Positions 17,816 through 25,246 of a stretch of DNA of 64,000 nucleotides are shown here, in pieces. The notes below the pieces were generated by a model. That model saw only the letters and a list, made by a program, of their open reading frames with translations, was not told where the DNA came from and searched no databases. Source of the stretch: Lysinibacillus sp. B2A1 (GTDB lineage: Bacteria; Bacillota; Bacilli; Bacillales_A; Planococcaceae). The stretch spans positions 3,854,501 through 3,918,500 of the forward strand of contig CP027224.1 in the NCBI GenBank assembly GCA_002973635.1, read 5' to 3'. The position numbers were made by a program, and so were the translations under genes. The stretch's first letter is position 1. Every line of letters begins with the position of its first letter.

Positions 17816-18259
17816 CTAATCAAGTAATTTTACCATTGTATAATAGCTACTACCAGGTGGGTAATCTTTTATTTCACCAACAACCTGGTAGCCTCTTTGC
17901 TCATAAAATGTACGTGCTTGAAACTCATATGTAGTTAACAATGCTCTTGTTGCACCCATTTCCTTGGCTGTTTTTTCTGCTTTGTCTAATAACTGCCCAC
18001 CGATACCTCTTCCACGGTAATCTTTACTAAACCAAAACTTATTAATTTCAACCCATCCCCAATAAACCTCTGCCGTGATACCACCAATCCATTGTTGCTT
18101 GTTGTCAGTGACGATAAGATTTAATGGACGAATAGAATCCTTTTGTCTGCTTTCCTGATGGTATAGTGAATGTTCATCATTATATTCGCGGATTTTGGTA
18201 TTTAAAAAATTAGTGAAATCATCATGCTTCTCTTGTAAAATTTCTACTTGATAGTCCAT
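17816..18259 (-). CDS. GNAT N-acetyltransferase
   Basis: 147 residues with the acetyl-CoA loop FSKDYRGRGIGGQLLDKAEK (R-G-x-G-I-G), the following LTTYEFQARTFYEQRGY and the terminal strand. Acetyltransf_1 family, substrate unknown. Start ATG at 18259 after GGAGAATTGG. It follows the MazG-like gene on the same strand with a 12-base gap, so the two are probably cotranscribed. Confidence 0.92.
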   Translation of the reverse strand: MDYQVEILQEKHDDFTNFLNTKIREYNDEHSLYHQESRQKDSIRPLNLIVTDNKQQWIGGITAEVYWGWVEINKFWFSKDYRGRGIGGQLLDKAEKTAKEMGATRALLTTYEFQARTFYEQRGYQVVGEIKDYPPGSSYYTMVKLLD

Positions 18260-18271
18260 CCAATTCTCCTT

Positions 18272-18589
18272 TCAATCCTGGTAACGCTTCATTAACTTAT
18301 CTTGATGCGCGTTGAAAATTTCTTCTAAGGAAATATCATATTTATTAGCGATTACAATAATATTCCCTAAAACATCTCCAAGCTCCTCTATTAACTCTTG
18401 TTTATTTTCTTCATATGATTGAATCTTTTCATCTGGTCTGTCTCTACCAATTTCTAAGGCTCGAATAGCTCTTGCCACTTCTCCTGTTTCTTCAGCGAGA
18501 AAACCTATACGGGTAAAAATATTCAATTCAGACCATCCACGCGTATCATAGTATTCCTTTATCCATTGCTGAAATTCATTTAATTTCAT
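18272..18589 (-). CDS. MazG-like nucleotide pyrophosphohydrolase
   Basis: 105 residues, all-alpha NTP-PPase fold. The acidic metal-binding motifs are present as FLAEETGEVARAIRALE and ELIEELGDVLGNIIVIAN (EExxE ... ExxD). Small single-domain MazG proteins hydrolyse non-canonical or excess nucleoside triphosphates to monophosphates. First gene of a two-gene unit with the acetyltransferase downstream. Confidence 0.88.
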   Translation of the reverse strand: MKLNEFQQWIKEYYDTRGWSELNIFTRIGFLAEETGEVARAIRALEIGRDRPDEKIQSYEENKQELIEELGDVLGNIIVIANKYDISLEEIFNAHQDKLMKRYQD

Positions 18590-18772
18590 TTTTCAGACCT
18601 CCATTTCTTTCCTCACAAAATTAAATTATACTATATTATGAAGCTTCTATCAGTGGACAGTTTTTCTCGCTAGAATAGAACGAAATACAGGTAGTTTTTT
18701 ACTTTTGTTATATTTTGAAATATTCCCTGTTTAATCGGATGAAATAATCTAATGTGATTTGGAGGAGCAATT

Positions 18773-19348
18773 ATGAATAGTATTGCAGTATTTTGTGGAT
18801 CAAGTATTGGTGCTTCAGAAATCTATCGTGAAGGGGCTATTCAACTTGGTAAGGAATTAGCCAAGCGACAAATTACCTTAATTTATGGTGGAGCCAGTGT
18901 TGGAATCATGGGTACAGTTGCAGATACAGTTTTGCAGGAAGGCGGTAAGGTCATTGGCGTTATTCCTACACTACTGGAAGAACGAGAAATTTCACATAAG
19001 CATTTAACAGAGCTGATTGTGGTCAATACAATGCATGAACGAAAAAGCAAAATGATGGAGCTAGCTGATGGCTTTATCGCATTACCTGGTGGACCTGGTA
19101 CATTAGAAGAGTTATTTGAAGTATTTACATGGAATCAAATTGGTCTTCATCAAAAGCCATGTGGCATTTTGAATATTCATCATTATTATGATTTACTTAT
19201 TACGTTCTTTGACCATATGCAGAATGAGCAATTTTTACAAGCGCATAATCGTGATACATTGCTAGTTGATGACAATGTAGCGGCACTCTTAAATAAATGC
19301 GCTGCCTATGTGCCACCCGCAGTTAAAACATACCAGCTTTCAAAATAA
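18773..19348 (+). CDS. LOG family protein (cytokinin riboside 5'-monophosphate phosphoribohydrolase-like)
   Basis: 191 residues, normal length. IAVFCGSSIGASEIYREGA opens the Rossmann-like lysine-decarboxylase fold, GGASVGIMGTVAD and the active-site pair ERKSKMMELADGFIALPGG / PGTLEELFEVFTW give the PGGxGTxxE signature of LOG proteins. Family role: hydrolysis of AMP-type N-glycosidic bonds; close Bacillus relative is YvdD. Strong RBS GGAGGAG. A terminator hairpin follows. Confidence 0.93.
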   Translation: MNSIAVFCGSSIGASEIYREGAIQLGKELAKRQITLIYGGASVGIMGTVADTVLQEGGKVIGVIPTLLEEREISHKHLTELIVVNTMHERKSKMMELADGFIALPGGPGTLEELFEVFTWNQIGLHQKPCGILNIHHYYDLLITFFDHMQNEQFLQAHNRDTLLVDDNVAALLNKCAAYVPPAVKTYQLSK

Positions 19349-19356
19349 AACTATTA

Positions 19357-19386
19357 CTGCATGGTATTTATTTTTTTACCATGCAG
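19357..19386 (+). terminator. Rho-independent terminator
   Basis: CTGCATGGTA/TACCATGCAG perfect stem with a T-rich loop just after the LOG gene stop. Confidence 0.7.
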
Positions 19387-19453
19387 TTCACCCCTCAAAA
19401 AGTCAGCATATGCATTTCTTCATATCACTTCATCTACTACATAATTCTGTATC

Positions 19454-19642
19454 CTATACTTCCTTACGATTTTTCACTGCCACTACTGCAATAACAACCA
19501 TGATTAGCTTCACCACCAGTATAAATATGTAAATGCTAAACGATATAATGGCAGGCAGTAACACTAGCCACCAAGACCATGAAATAACGTCTGTAAGCTT
19601 TAACACAATAAAAACAACTGTTAAGACTTCTGCAATTCCCAC
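19454..19642 (-). CDS. Small two-helix membrane protein
   Basis: 62 residues from a GTG at 19642 with GGTGGGGACATT upstream. Two hydrophobic helices: LTVVFIVLKLTDVISWSWW with LVLLP, and IFILVVKLIMVVIAVVAV, ending in a basic KNRK tail. The first helix pattern (VFIVLKL-x5-WSWWLVLLP) resembles the 'transmembrane Fragile-X-F' small-protein family common in phages and Firmicutes. Function unknown. Confidence 0.65.
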   Translation of the reverse strand: MGIAEVLTVVFIVLKLTDVISWSWWLVLLPAIISFSIYIFILVVKLIMVVIAVVAVKNRKEV

Positions 19643-19822
19643 AATGTCCCCACCAATCGACTTTAAATTTTTCCCTACAAAAGTAAGCTACTATTAACTA
19701 TTATACAACGATTAAAAAACATACCATACTATGTTAACTTTTTGAAAAAAACGGAACCTTTTCGCTGGTAAATCGTATAGATATTGGAAACATAATTTCA
19801 GTCATAAAGGAGACAACCAAAG

Positions 19823-20977
19823 ATGAAAAAACCGTTTAAAAAAACTTGGATGATGGCTTCAGCATTAACATTAGGATTAGCTGTAATGACACCACTTCAG
19901 GCAGGAGCTACATCTGTGCTAACACCCAACAATGCTACAGTTCAAATGGAACAACAAATTACGGGGACAATTACAGATAATTATGGAGATGGGATCAATC
20001 TTAAAGGAAAAGATGGGAAGAATTACTTTATTAGCTTCTATAAATTTTCTAAGGAACAATTAGAAAAAATAAATTTAGTAGAGGGACAAGAAATCTCAGT
20101 AGAAGGTTCCATTGTTGACAGTTATTCTGATTTTTACACTTTTGAAGTTTATAAAAGAGATCTACCAAAAGAAATCACAGCTGAAGATCTAGCAAAATTA
20201 GAAAAGTTATTTAATGAGATTAAAAAACTTCAAAAAGAAGCAAGTGTGCTTGAAGATACTTCTACAGAAGAGGCAGAAAAGAAGTACGATGTGATTGCTA
20301 AGATCTATGAAGATATGTATAAAATCACAAAGCCTTACATCTTAGCTAACTGGGAGCCTCAATCCTTTGATGAGTATGTACAAGAGTTTGGATTTAGTGA
20401 AAAAAATATCATCATTGAAGCTGAGGACCAAAAACAGCTTAAGGCAATTTATGATGAATGGGTAAAGCTTGAAAAAGCTGGTATTGAAGAAGACAAGGCA
20501 AATGAAAAATTTGACGCATTTTATACAATTCTTCAACCTTATTTAGATAAACTTTATCCGCCACAAACTTTTGAAGAATATATAGAAGACATTGAGTTAG
20601 ATATTCCTGCTGAAACGTTAGCCAAGCTAAAAACAATCTATGTGGATGCTCAAAAGGCAGAAAAAGATGAAAATGCTGAACTGTCCGAAAAGCTATGGGC
20701 TGAATTTTATACTATTATGGATGAATTCTATACTCCACAAACATTTGAAGAATACATGGCTGACTTTGCCTTCGAGGTGAGCGAGGCTGATCAAAAACAA
20801 TTAAAACAGCTTTATGAGGAAATCCTAGCCCTTGATGATAAGGTAGAACAAGAAAAAATTGATGCCAAATGGGACGCTTTTTATACGATTTTAGATCCAT
20901 ACTTTAAAGCAAACGAAGACATTCTTATCTCTGCTTCTAAGCTAACAATTAACGGTCAGGTTTACATTCCTCAATAA
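19823..20977 (+). CDS. Secreted helical-repeat protein A
   Basis: 384 residues. Signal peptide (basic MKKPFKKTWMM, hydrophobic core, ALTLGLAVMTPLQAGAT with cleavage after AGA). Residues about 40-115 form a small beta domain (TGTITDNYGDGINLKGKDGK, VEGQEISVEGSIVD) that looks OB-fold-like. From about 175 onward three to four repeats of about 70 residues follow, each with a core like FEEYhxxh-x-h, QLKxIYxEWxxLEKAG, KxDAFYxILxPY. Protein ends ILISASKLTINGQVYIPQ. It has a close paralog 590 bases downstream with the same layout. Function unknown; exported and strongly acidic. AAAGGAGACAACCAAAG gives the start. Confidence 0.85.
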   Translation: MKKPFKKTWMMASALTLGLAVMTPLQAGATSVLTPNNATVQMEQQITGTITDNYGDGINLKGKDGKNYFISFYKFSKEQLEKINLVEGQEISVEGSIVDSYSDFYTFEVYKRDLPKEITAEDLAKLEKLFNEIKKLQKEASVLEDTSTEEAEKKYDVIAKIYEDMYKITKPYILANWEPQSFDEYVQEFGFSEKNIIIEAEDQKQLKAIYDEWVKLEKAGIEEDKANEKFDAFYTILQPYLDKLYPPQTFEEYIEDIELDIPAETLAKLKTIYVDAQKAEKDENAELSEKLWAEFYTIMDEFYTPQTFEEYMADFAFEVSEADQKQLKQLYEEILALDDKVEQEKIDAKWDAFYTILDPYFKANEDILISASKLTINGQVYIPQ

Positions 20978-21043
20978 TTGAAAATCACCTTAACGTATCT
21001 TTCTAATTGTGTTTTTTTCTTAACCTGGTAGTGTTATGTTCCT

Positions 21044-21349
21044 GTGGGAAAGGGAGTGAATTGCATCAATAAATTTCGAGTAAGAAGATGGCTAAACTTA
21101 CATGCTGAAAAAGATATCATGGTAACAAGTGAGCATTATAAAAGATTAGGCGAAATAGGGTTAATAAAAATAATTATAATGGGGTCATACAAGGGAAAAA
21201 AGATTTCCTTTGATCCTGAACTGTTTGAAATACTCCCCTCCTTCCCTTCAGTCGATGCTGAATCATTGGCCAAATTAGCTCAGGACTTTACAGAAATGCT
21301 AAGAGATAATTATGAAAGAGGAAATAAAAAACCAACTCATTACATTTAA
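21044..21349 (+). CDS. Hypothetical protein between the two paralogs
   Basis: Up to 101 residues; the start is uncertain. GTG at 21044 or 21056 are possible, and GGGAAAGGGAG at 21046-21056 would fit a start shortly after. The visible protein has a basic N-terminal part (NKFRVRRWLNLHAEKDIM), a hydrophobic strand (LIKIIIMGSYKGKKISF) and an acidic C-terminal helix (AESLAKLAQDFTEMLRDNYE). Not recognised. Confidence 0.55.
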   Translation: MGKGVNCINKFRVRRWLNLHAEKDIMVTSEHYKRLGEIGLIKIIIMGSYKGKKISFDPELFEILPSFPSVDAESLAKLAQDFTEMLRDNYERGNKKPTHYI

Positions 21350-21566
21350 AATACAGGTATTTTAAAAAATTCCTAGCTACTTGTTTTCATAGATAGCTAG
21401 GAATTTTTTCTTTTCCCCTGTAAATTTTCTTCACTCCAGCCTGTTCCATTTCAATCAAAAAGCTTTCGAGAAAAAATTCCCTAATTTTTTTCACAAGATA
21501 AAACTTTTTGCAATGGAAATACGTCTAATAATTGGTAACACCAGTTGAACAAAAGGAGACATGTTG

Positions 21567-22679
21567 ATGAGAAAACCACTTAGAAAAACTTGGATGATTG
21601 CTTCTGCACTTACATTAGGAATGGCTGTTTTCACACCACTACAAGCTGGAGCAACATCACAGGAAACAACAAAAGATGTGACGATCCAAATCGAACAGCA
21701 AATTAAGGGAACTATTAAAAATATTGTAGGAGACGGCATCAATGTAAAAGGCAAAGACGGTAAAAATTACTTTATTGGTTTTCATAAATTTTCTGAGGAT
21801 CAAATTGAAAAAATGAACTTAGTCGAAGGACAAGAAATTACTGTAGAAGGAAGTGTATTAAAAGATTATGCTGAATTCTATACATTTGAAGTTTATAAAA
21901 AAGGCTTACCTAAAGAGGTAACAGCTGAAGATTTAAAGAAATTGGAAAGCATGTTTACTGAAATCAAAAAATTTGAAAAAGAAGAGAAGTATGATGAAGT
22001 AGAAAAGATGTATGCTGCAATGGAGAAAATCACCAAGCCCTATGTATTAGCTAGCTGGCAGCCGGTATCCTTTGAGCAGTATTTAGATGAATATGGATTT
22101 AGTGAGAAAAATATCGTGATTAAGGCTAGTGAGAAAAAGCAGCTAAAAGGGATTTATGAAGAATGGGTAAAGCTTGAAAAAGCAGGTAAAGAAGATAAAG
22201 CTCAAGAAAAAATGGATGAATTTTATAAAATCTTGCAACCATATTTAGATGAGCTATATCCACCAACTCCTTTTGATGAGTACATGGAGAGTATGGAAGT
22301 AGACATTCCTGCTGAAGTTATGACAAAACTAAAAACAATTTATGAAAAAGCTCAAAAGGCAGATAAAGACAACAATATGGAGCTATCCGATCAGCTATGG
22401 GGAGAATTCTATGAAGTCATTAACCCATATTTTAAGCCAATTCCATTTGAGGAATTTATCGCTGATTTTGATTTTGAAATCAGTGCAGCAGATAAAAAAC
22501 AATTAAAAATACTATATGAAGAAGCAACAGCTCTTGATAAAGATGGAAAACTGGAGCAATCTGAAGCAAAATGGGATGCTTTATACAAAATAGTAGATCC
22601 CTACTTCCTAGAAAATAAGGAAATTTTAATCTCCGCTTCAAAGCTTACTTTTAAAGGTCAAACATATCTTCCGCAATAG
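21567..22679 (+). CDS. Secreted helical-repeat protein B (paralog of 19823-20977)
   Basis: 370 residues from the ATG at 21567, chosen for 9-base spacing from AAAAGGAG; the ATG at 21561 is too close. Same signal peptide pattern (MRKPLRKTWMIASALTLGMA), same beta domain (VGDGINVKGKDGKNYFIGFH) and the same repeats (YVLASWQPVSFEQYLDEYGF, EWVKLEKAGKEDKAQEKMDE, PTPFDEYMESMEVDIPAEV). The C-terminus ILISASKLTFKGQTYLPQ is almost identical to that of protein A. Clearly a gene duplication. Its terminator is shared with the end of the siderophore operon. Confidence 0.86.
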   Translation: MRKPLRKTWMIASALTLGMAVFTPLQAGATSQETTKDVTIQIEQQIKGTIKNIVGDGINVKGKDGKNYFIGFHKFSEDQIEKMNLVEGQEITVEGSVLKDYAEFYTFEVYKKGLPKEVTAEDLKKLESMFTEIKKFEKEEKYDEVEKMYAAMEKITKPYVLASWQPVSFEQYLDEYGFSEKNIVIKASEKKQLKGIYEEWVKLEKAGKEDKAQEKMDEFYKILQPYLDELYPPTPFDEYMESMEVDIPAEVMTKLKTIYEKAQKADKDNNMELSDQLWGEFYEVINPYFKPIPFEEFIADFDFEISAADKKQLKILYEEATALDKDGKLEQSEAKWDALYKIVDPYFLENKEILISASKLTFKGQTYLPQ

Positions 22680-22686
22680 ATACACG

Positions 22687-22729
22687 AAAGGGAGGAATCT
22701 CTAATGTCAGATTCCTCCCTTTGTTTTTT
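22687..22729. terminator. Strong bidirectional rho-independent terminator
   Basis: AAAGGGAGGAATC/GATTCCTCCCTTT stem followed by GTTTTTTA on the plus strand. It lies between the converging paralog gene and the last gene of the leftward siderophore operon and can end both transcripts. Confidence 0.9.
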
Positions 22730-22739
22730 AAAGTGTAGA

Positions 22740-23882
22740 CTATTGCTGTGATAGCCCCATAGCGTGTAGCATCGTTGTAAATTTCGCAGAGATTTCATTA
22801 TATTCACTATCCTGCTCAGAGCTACTGACAATGCCTGCCCCTGCAAATAATGTAATATCCCTATTATTGATTTCAGCACAACGAATCGTAATAACCCATT
22901 CCCCATCGCCTTTCTGATCCATATAGCCAACAATTCCAGTATAATAGCCTCTATTAAAGGGCTCCACTTTCTGTATAAACTCTAATGAAGTCTTTTGTGG
23001 TGCCCCGCAGATAGCTGGTGTAGGATGTAATAACTGTGCTACATCCAATACTGTCGTAGTATCATTTCTTATTTTTCCCTTTATGATAGTGGATAAATGC
23101 ATCATTGTATCTGTATAAAGAATAGCAGGTTTTTCATTATACGCTATATCACATAAATAAGGTTGCAGTTTCTCACAAATATAATCCACAACAATTTTAT
23201 GCTCATGTAAATCTTTTTCTGCATGTAGTAGCTCATACTCAATAGCCTTATCTTGTACCATATCAAAGGTTTTTTTACGTGAACCAGCTAAGGGATTAAT
23301 CGTTACAATATTCCCTTCCTTTTTCACAAGTAGCTCTGGGCTAGCTCCTATCAAATTTTGAGCGTTGTCTAGGGCAATAGAAAAAATATAGCCTTGTTTA
23401 TTTTTGTGTAGTAAATTCGTTAACCATGCTGTGATTGGTGGTTCCGTTTGTAATCGATATTTTAATGATCTTGCTAGCACAACTTTGTCAAAATGTTGTC
23501 TATTAATGGATTGTATTGCTTCTTGAACCATTTCGTTAAATTGAGGTCTGCTAGGTAAATCAATGCTGTCTTCTATTGACAAGGACTGGGTTGCAGTCTG
23601 TAAATCATCTATCAAAATGGAGTGATGGTAATTTCCAAAGGAATCTGGAATAATAATTGTTGCTTTACTACGTTGATCAAATGGGATTGCACCAATAATC
23701 ATCGGTGCATTATATCGCTTTTGAAGTGCCCTAATTTCCTCTGTGAGGGTTGTAGAATCATTATTGGCCAATTGAAGTCTTTTTTGTTCCCCATTGAATA
23801 TCAATAATCTTTCAGGCGTCTTCAAAAAGGTATCCTTGTTGTTAAAATGATAAAGGATGTCAGATAGTTTTATTTTTTCCAT
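22740..23882 (-). CDS. Isochorismate synthase (chorismate-binding family) of the siderophore operon
   Basis: About 380 residues from the ATG at 23882 (AAGGTGAAGACT before it; a GTG at 23891 is open). It provides the aryl starter by converting chorismate to isochorismate. FDKVVLARSL has the catalytic Lys, LIGASPELLV the catalytic Glu and HAEKDLHEHK a Mg-binding acidic site. HPTPAICGAPQKTSLEFI, FNRGYYTGIVGYMDQKGDGE and LFAGAGIV match EntC/DhbC/PchA. The Ala after HPTP is the isochorismate-synthase type; salicylate synthases (Irp9, MbtI) are about 430-450 residues and usually have Thr here. A separate lyase (PchB type) or DhbA/DhbB would then be needed, and none is present in the window. It is the last gene of the leftward operon, 14 bases after the PPTase gene. 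Confidence 0.9.
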   Translation of the reverse strand: MEKIKLSDILYHFNNKDTFLKTPERLLIFNGEQKRLQLANNDSTTLTEEIRALQKRYNAPMIIGAIPFDQRSKATIIIPDSFGNYHHSILIDDLQTATQSLSIEDSIDLPSRPQFNEMVQEAIQSINRQHFDKVVLARSLKYRLQTEPPITAWLTNLLHKNKQGYIFSIALDNAQNLIGASPELLVKKEGNIVTINPLAGSRKKTFDMVQDKAIEYELLHAEKDLHEHKIVVDYICEKLQPYLCDIAYNEKPAILYTDTMMHLSTIIKGKIRNDTTTVLDVAQLLHPTPAICGAPQKTSLEFIQKVEPFNRGYYTGIVGYMDQKGDGEWVITIRCAEINNRDITLFAGAGIVSSSEQDSEYNEISAKFTTMLHAMGLSQQ

Positions 23883-23896
23883 AGTCTTCACCTTAC

Positions 23897-24496
23897 TTAG
23901 ATAAATTGATTATGCTTTAATTCTTGTATTATCAGATCTTCTGTGATGTGTATAACATTTAAATTCATCTCTTGACTACAAATAAGAGACAGACGATAAA
24001 GGTTATCAACCCTTATGGAATGACAAAATACATCCTTTAATGTTGGTTTTATTTGCTGATTATCCATACTTATTTCGGTTAATTTCATATGTAATCCCAT
24101 ACCTAACATTTTGGAATATGCTTCCTTTAGGGTCCATATTGTATAAAAATAATCTAGCTTTTCTTCCTTTAATCGAATCTCCTTAAAATAGGAAATTTCT
24201 TTTTCACTCATAAAAAAATCAATACAATCAAAATCTATAGGCTTGATTCGTTCAATATCGATGCCAATAAAGCTGCAAGTGGATACGGCTCCAGCTAGAT
24301 ATTGTCCAGAGTGAGATATATTAAAATGGACATCTGGCACATGGACAAATGGCTTGCCATATGGACCATATTGAAATTGAACATCAGCTAATCCTGCTTC
24401 TTTTAATAGAAGAAAGCGTTTAAAAAGGTCCGAATTATATTTGTTAACATGCTGTGTTTTATATAAATAAATATTTAATTGATTACACTTGGTCAT
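23897..24496 (-). CDS. 4'-phosphopantetheinyl transferase, Sfp type
   Basis: 199 residues. Transfers the phosphopantetheine arm from CoA to the carrier domains of the two NRPSs. Motifs: FNISHSGQYLAGAV, FIGIDIERIKPIDF (Mg-binding D-x-E) and FYTIWTLKEAYSKMLGMGL (WxxKEAxxK), all intact. The ATG overlaps the stop of the thioesterase gene by 4 bases (ATGA). Its position inside the operon supports dedication to this pathway, though such enzymes are often shared. Confidence 0.93.
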   Translation of the reverse strand: MTKCNQLNIYLYKTQHVNKYNSDLFKRFLLLKEAGLADVQFQYGPYGKPFVHVPDVHFNISHSGQYLAGAVSTCSFIGIDIERIKPIDFDCIDFFMSEKEISYFKEIRLKEEKLDYFYTIWTLKEAYSKMLGMGLHMKLTEISMDNQQIKPTLKDVFCHSIRVDNLYRLSLICSQEMNLNVIHITEDLIIQELKHNQFI

Positions 24497-25245
24497 CTTA
24501 TGCCTTCACTGCCTTGCATAATAGTATCCTCTAAGCTTTGCAAATAAGAATCCTCTATTTCATAAAGGAAAAAGTGCCCTCCCTGAAATTTTTGAAGAAT
24601 TAAGTCTCGATTCGCCACCTCTTGCCATCTTCGTAAATCTGTGATGGTAAGGTCGGGGTCCTCTTCACCAAAATGAGCAATAATAGGCGTATTTAATTTT
24701 TGTTCCTTGTAGCAAAGTGATTCATGCAAGCAATAGTCATTTTTGATGGATGGAATGACAAAATTTAAAAACTCCTTATTCTCTAAAAGCAATGATGGTG
24801 TACCACCAAGTCGATATAACTCCTCTATTAAATTCTGATCAGGCATTGAAGAATGATATTTATCCTTACTCTGACAATGAGGTGCTTGACGACTCGCAAC
24901 GACTAAAAGCTCTAGTTGTGTATTAGTATTTGTTTCAAGATAGTGCGCCACTTCAAATGCAATGGCGGCGCCCATACTATGACCGAATAATACTACCTTT
25001 TTATTAACTGAAATATGTGTAATTGCCTGAGCTATTTTGACACTTACTTCAGCGATGTTTAACATGGGCTCCTCACTTCTTCTTGTTGCCTTCCCTGGTA
25101 GTTCTACACTATACATATTTACTTGTGTGCATTTACTTACCCACTCTTTATAGTTTGAGGCTGATCCTCCTGCATGATGAAAACAAAATACATTGACATC
25201 ACTACGATTATCGCGTGAGAATGGAAACCATATTTTCGAATCCAT
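24493..25245 (-). CDS. Type II thioesterase (GrsT/YbtT-like)
   Basis: 250 residues, alpha/beta hydrolase. VFCFHHAGGSASNYKEWV opens the fold; VVLFGHSMGAAIAFEVAHYL holds the nucleophile Ser (GHSMG); LNTPIIAHFGEEDPDLTITD and FQGGHFFLYE give the later Asp and His. Type II thioesterases clear misprimed or stalled acyl groups from carrier domains; YbtT and EqbC hold this place in related loci as I remember them. It begins one base before the reductase-methyltransferase stop region, so it is part of the operon. Confidence 0.93.
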   Translation of the reverse strand: MDSKIWFPFSRDNRSDVNVFCFHHAGGSASNYKEWVSKCTQVNMYSVELPGKATRRSEEPMLNIAEVSVKIAQAITHISVNKKVVLFGHSMGAAIAFEVAHYLETNTNTQLELLVVASRQAPHCQSKDKYHSSMPDQNLIEELYRLGGTPSLLLENKEFLNFVIPSIKNDYCLHESLCYKEQKLNTPIIAHFGEEDPDLTITDLRRWQEVANRDLILQKFQGGHFFLYEIEDSYLQSLEDTIMQGSEGIR

Positions 25246-25246
25246 A

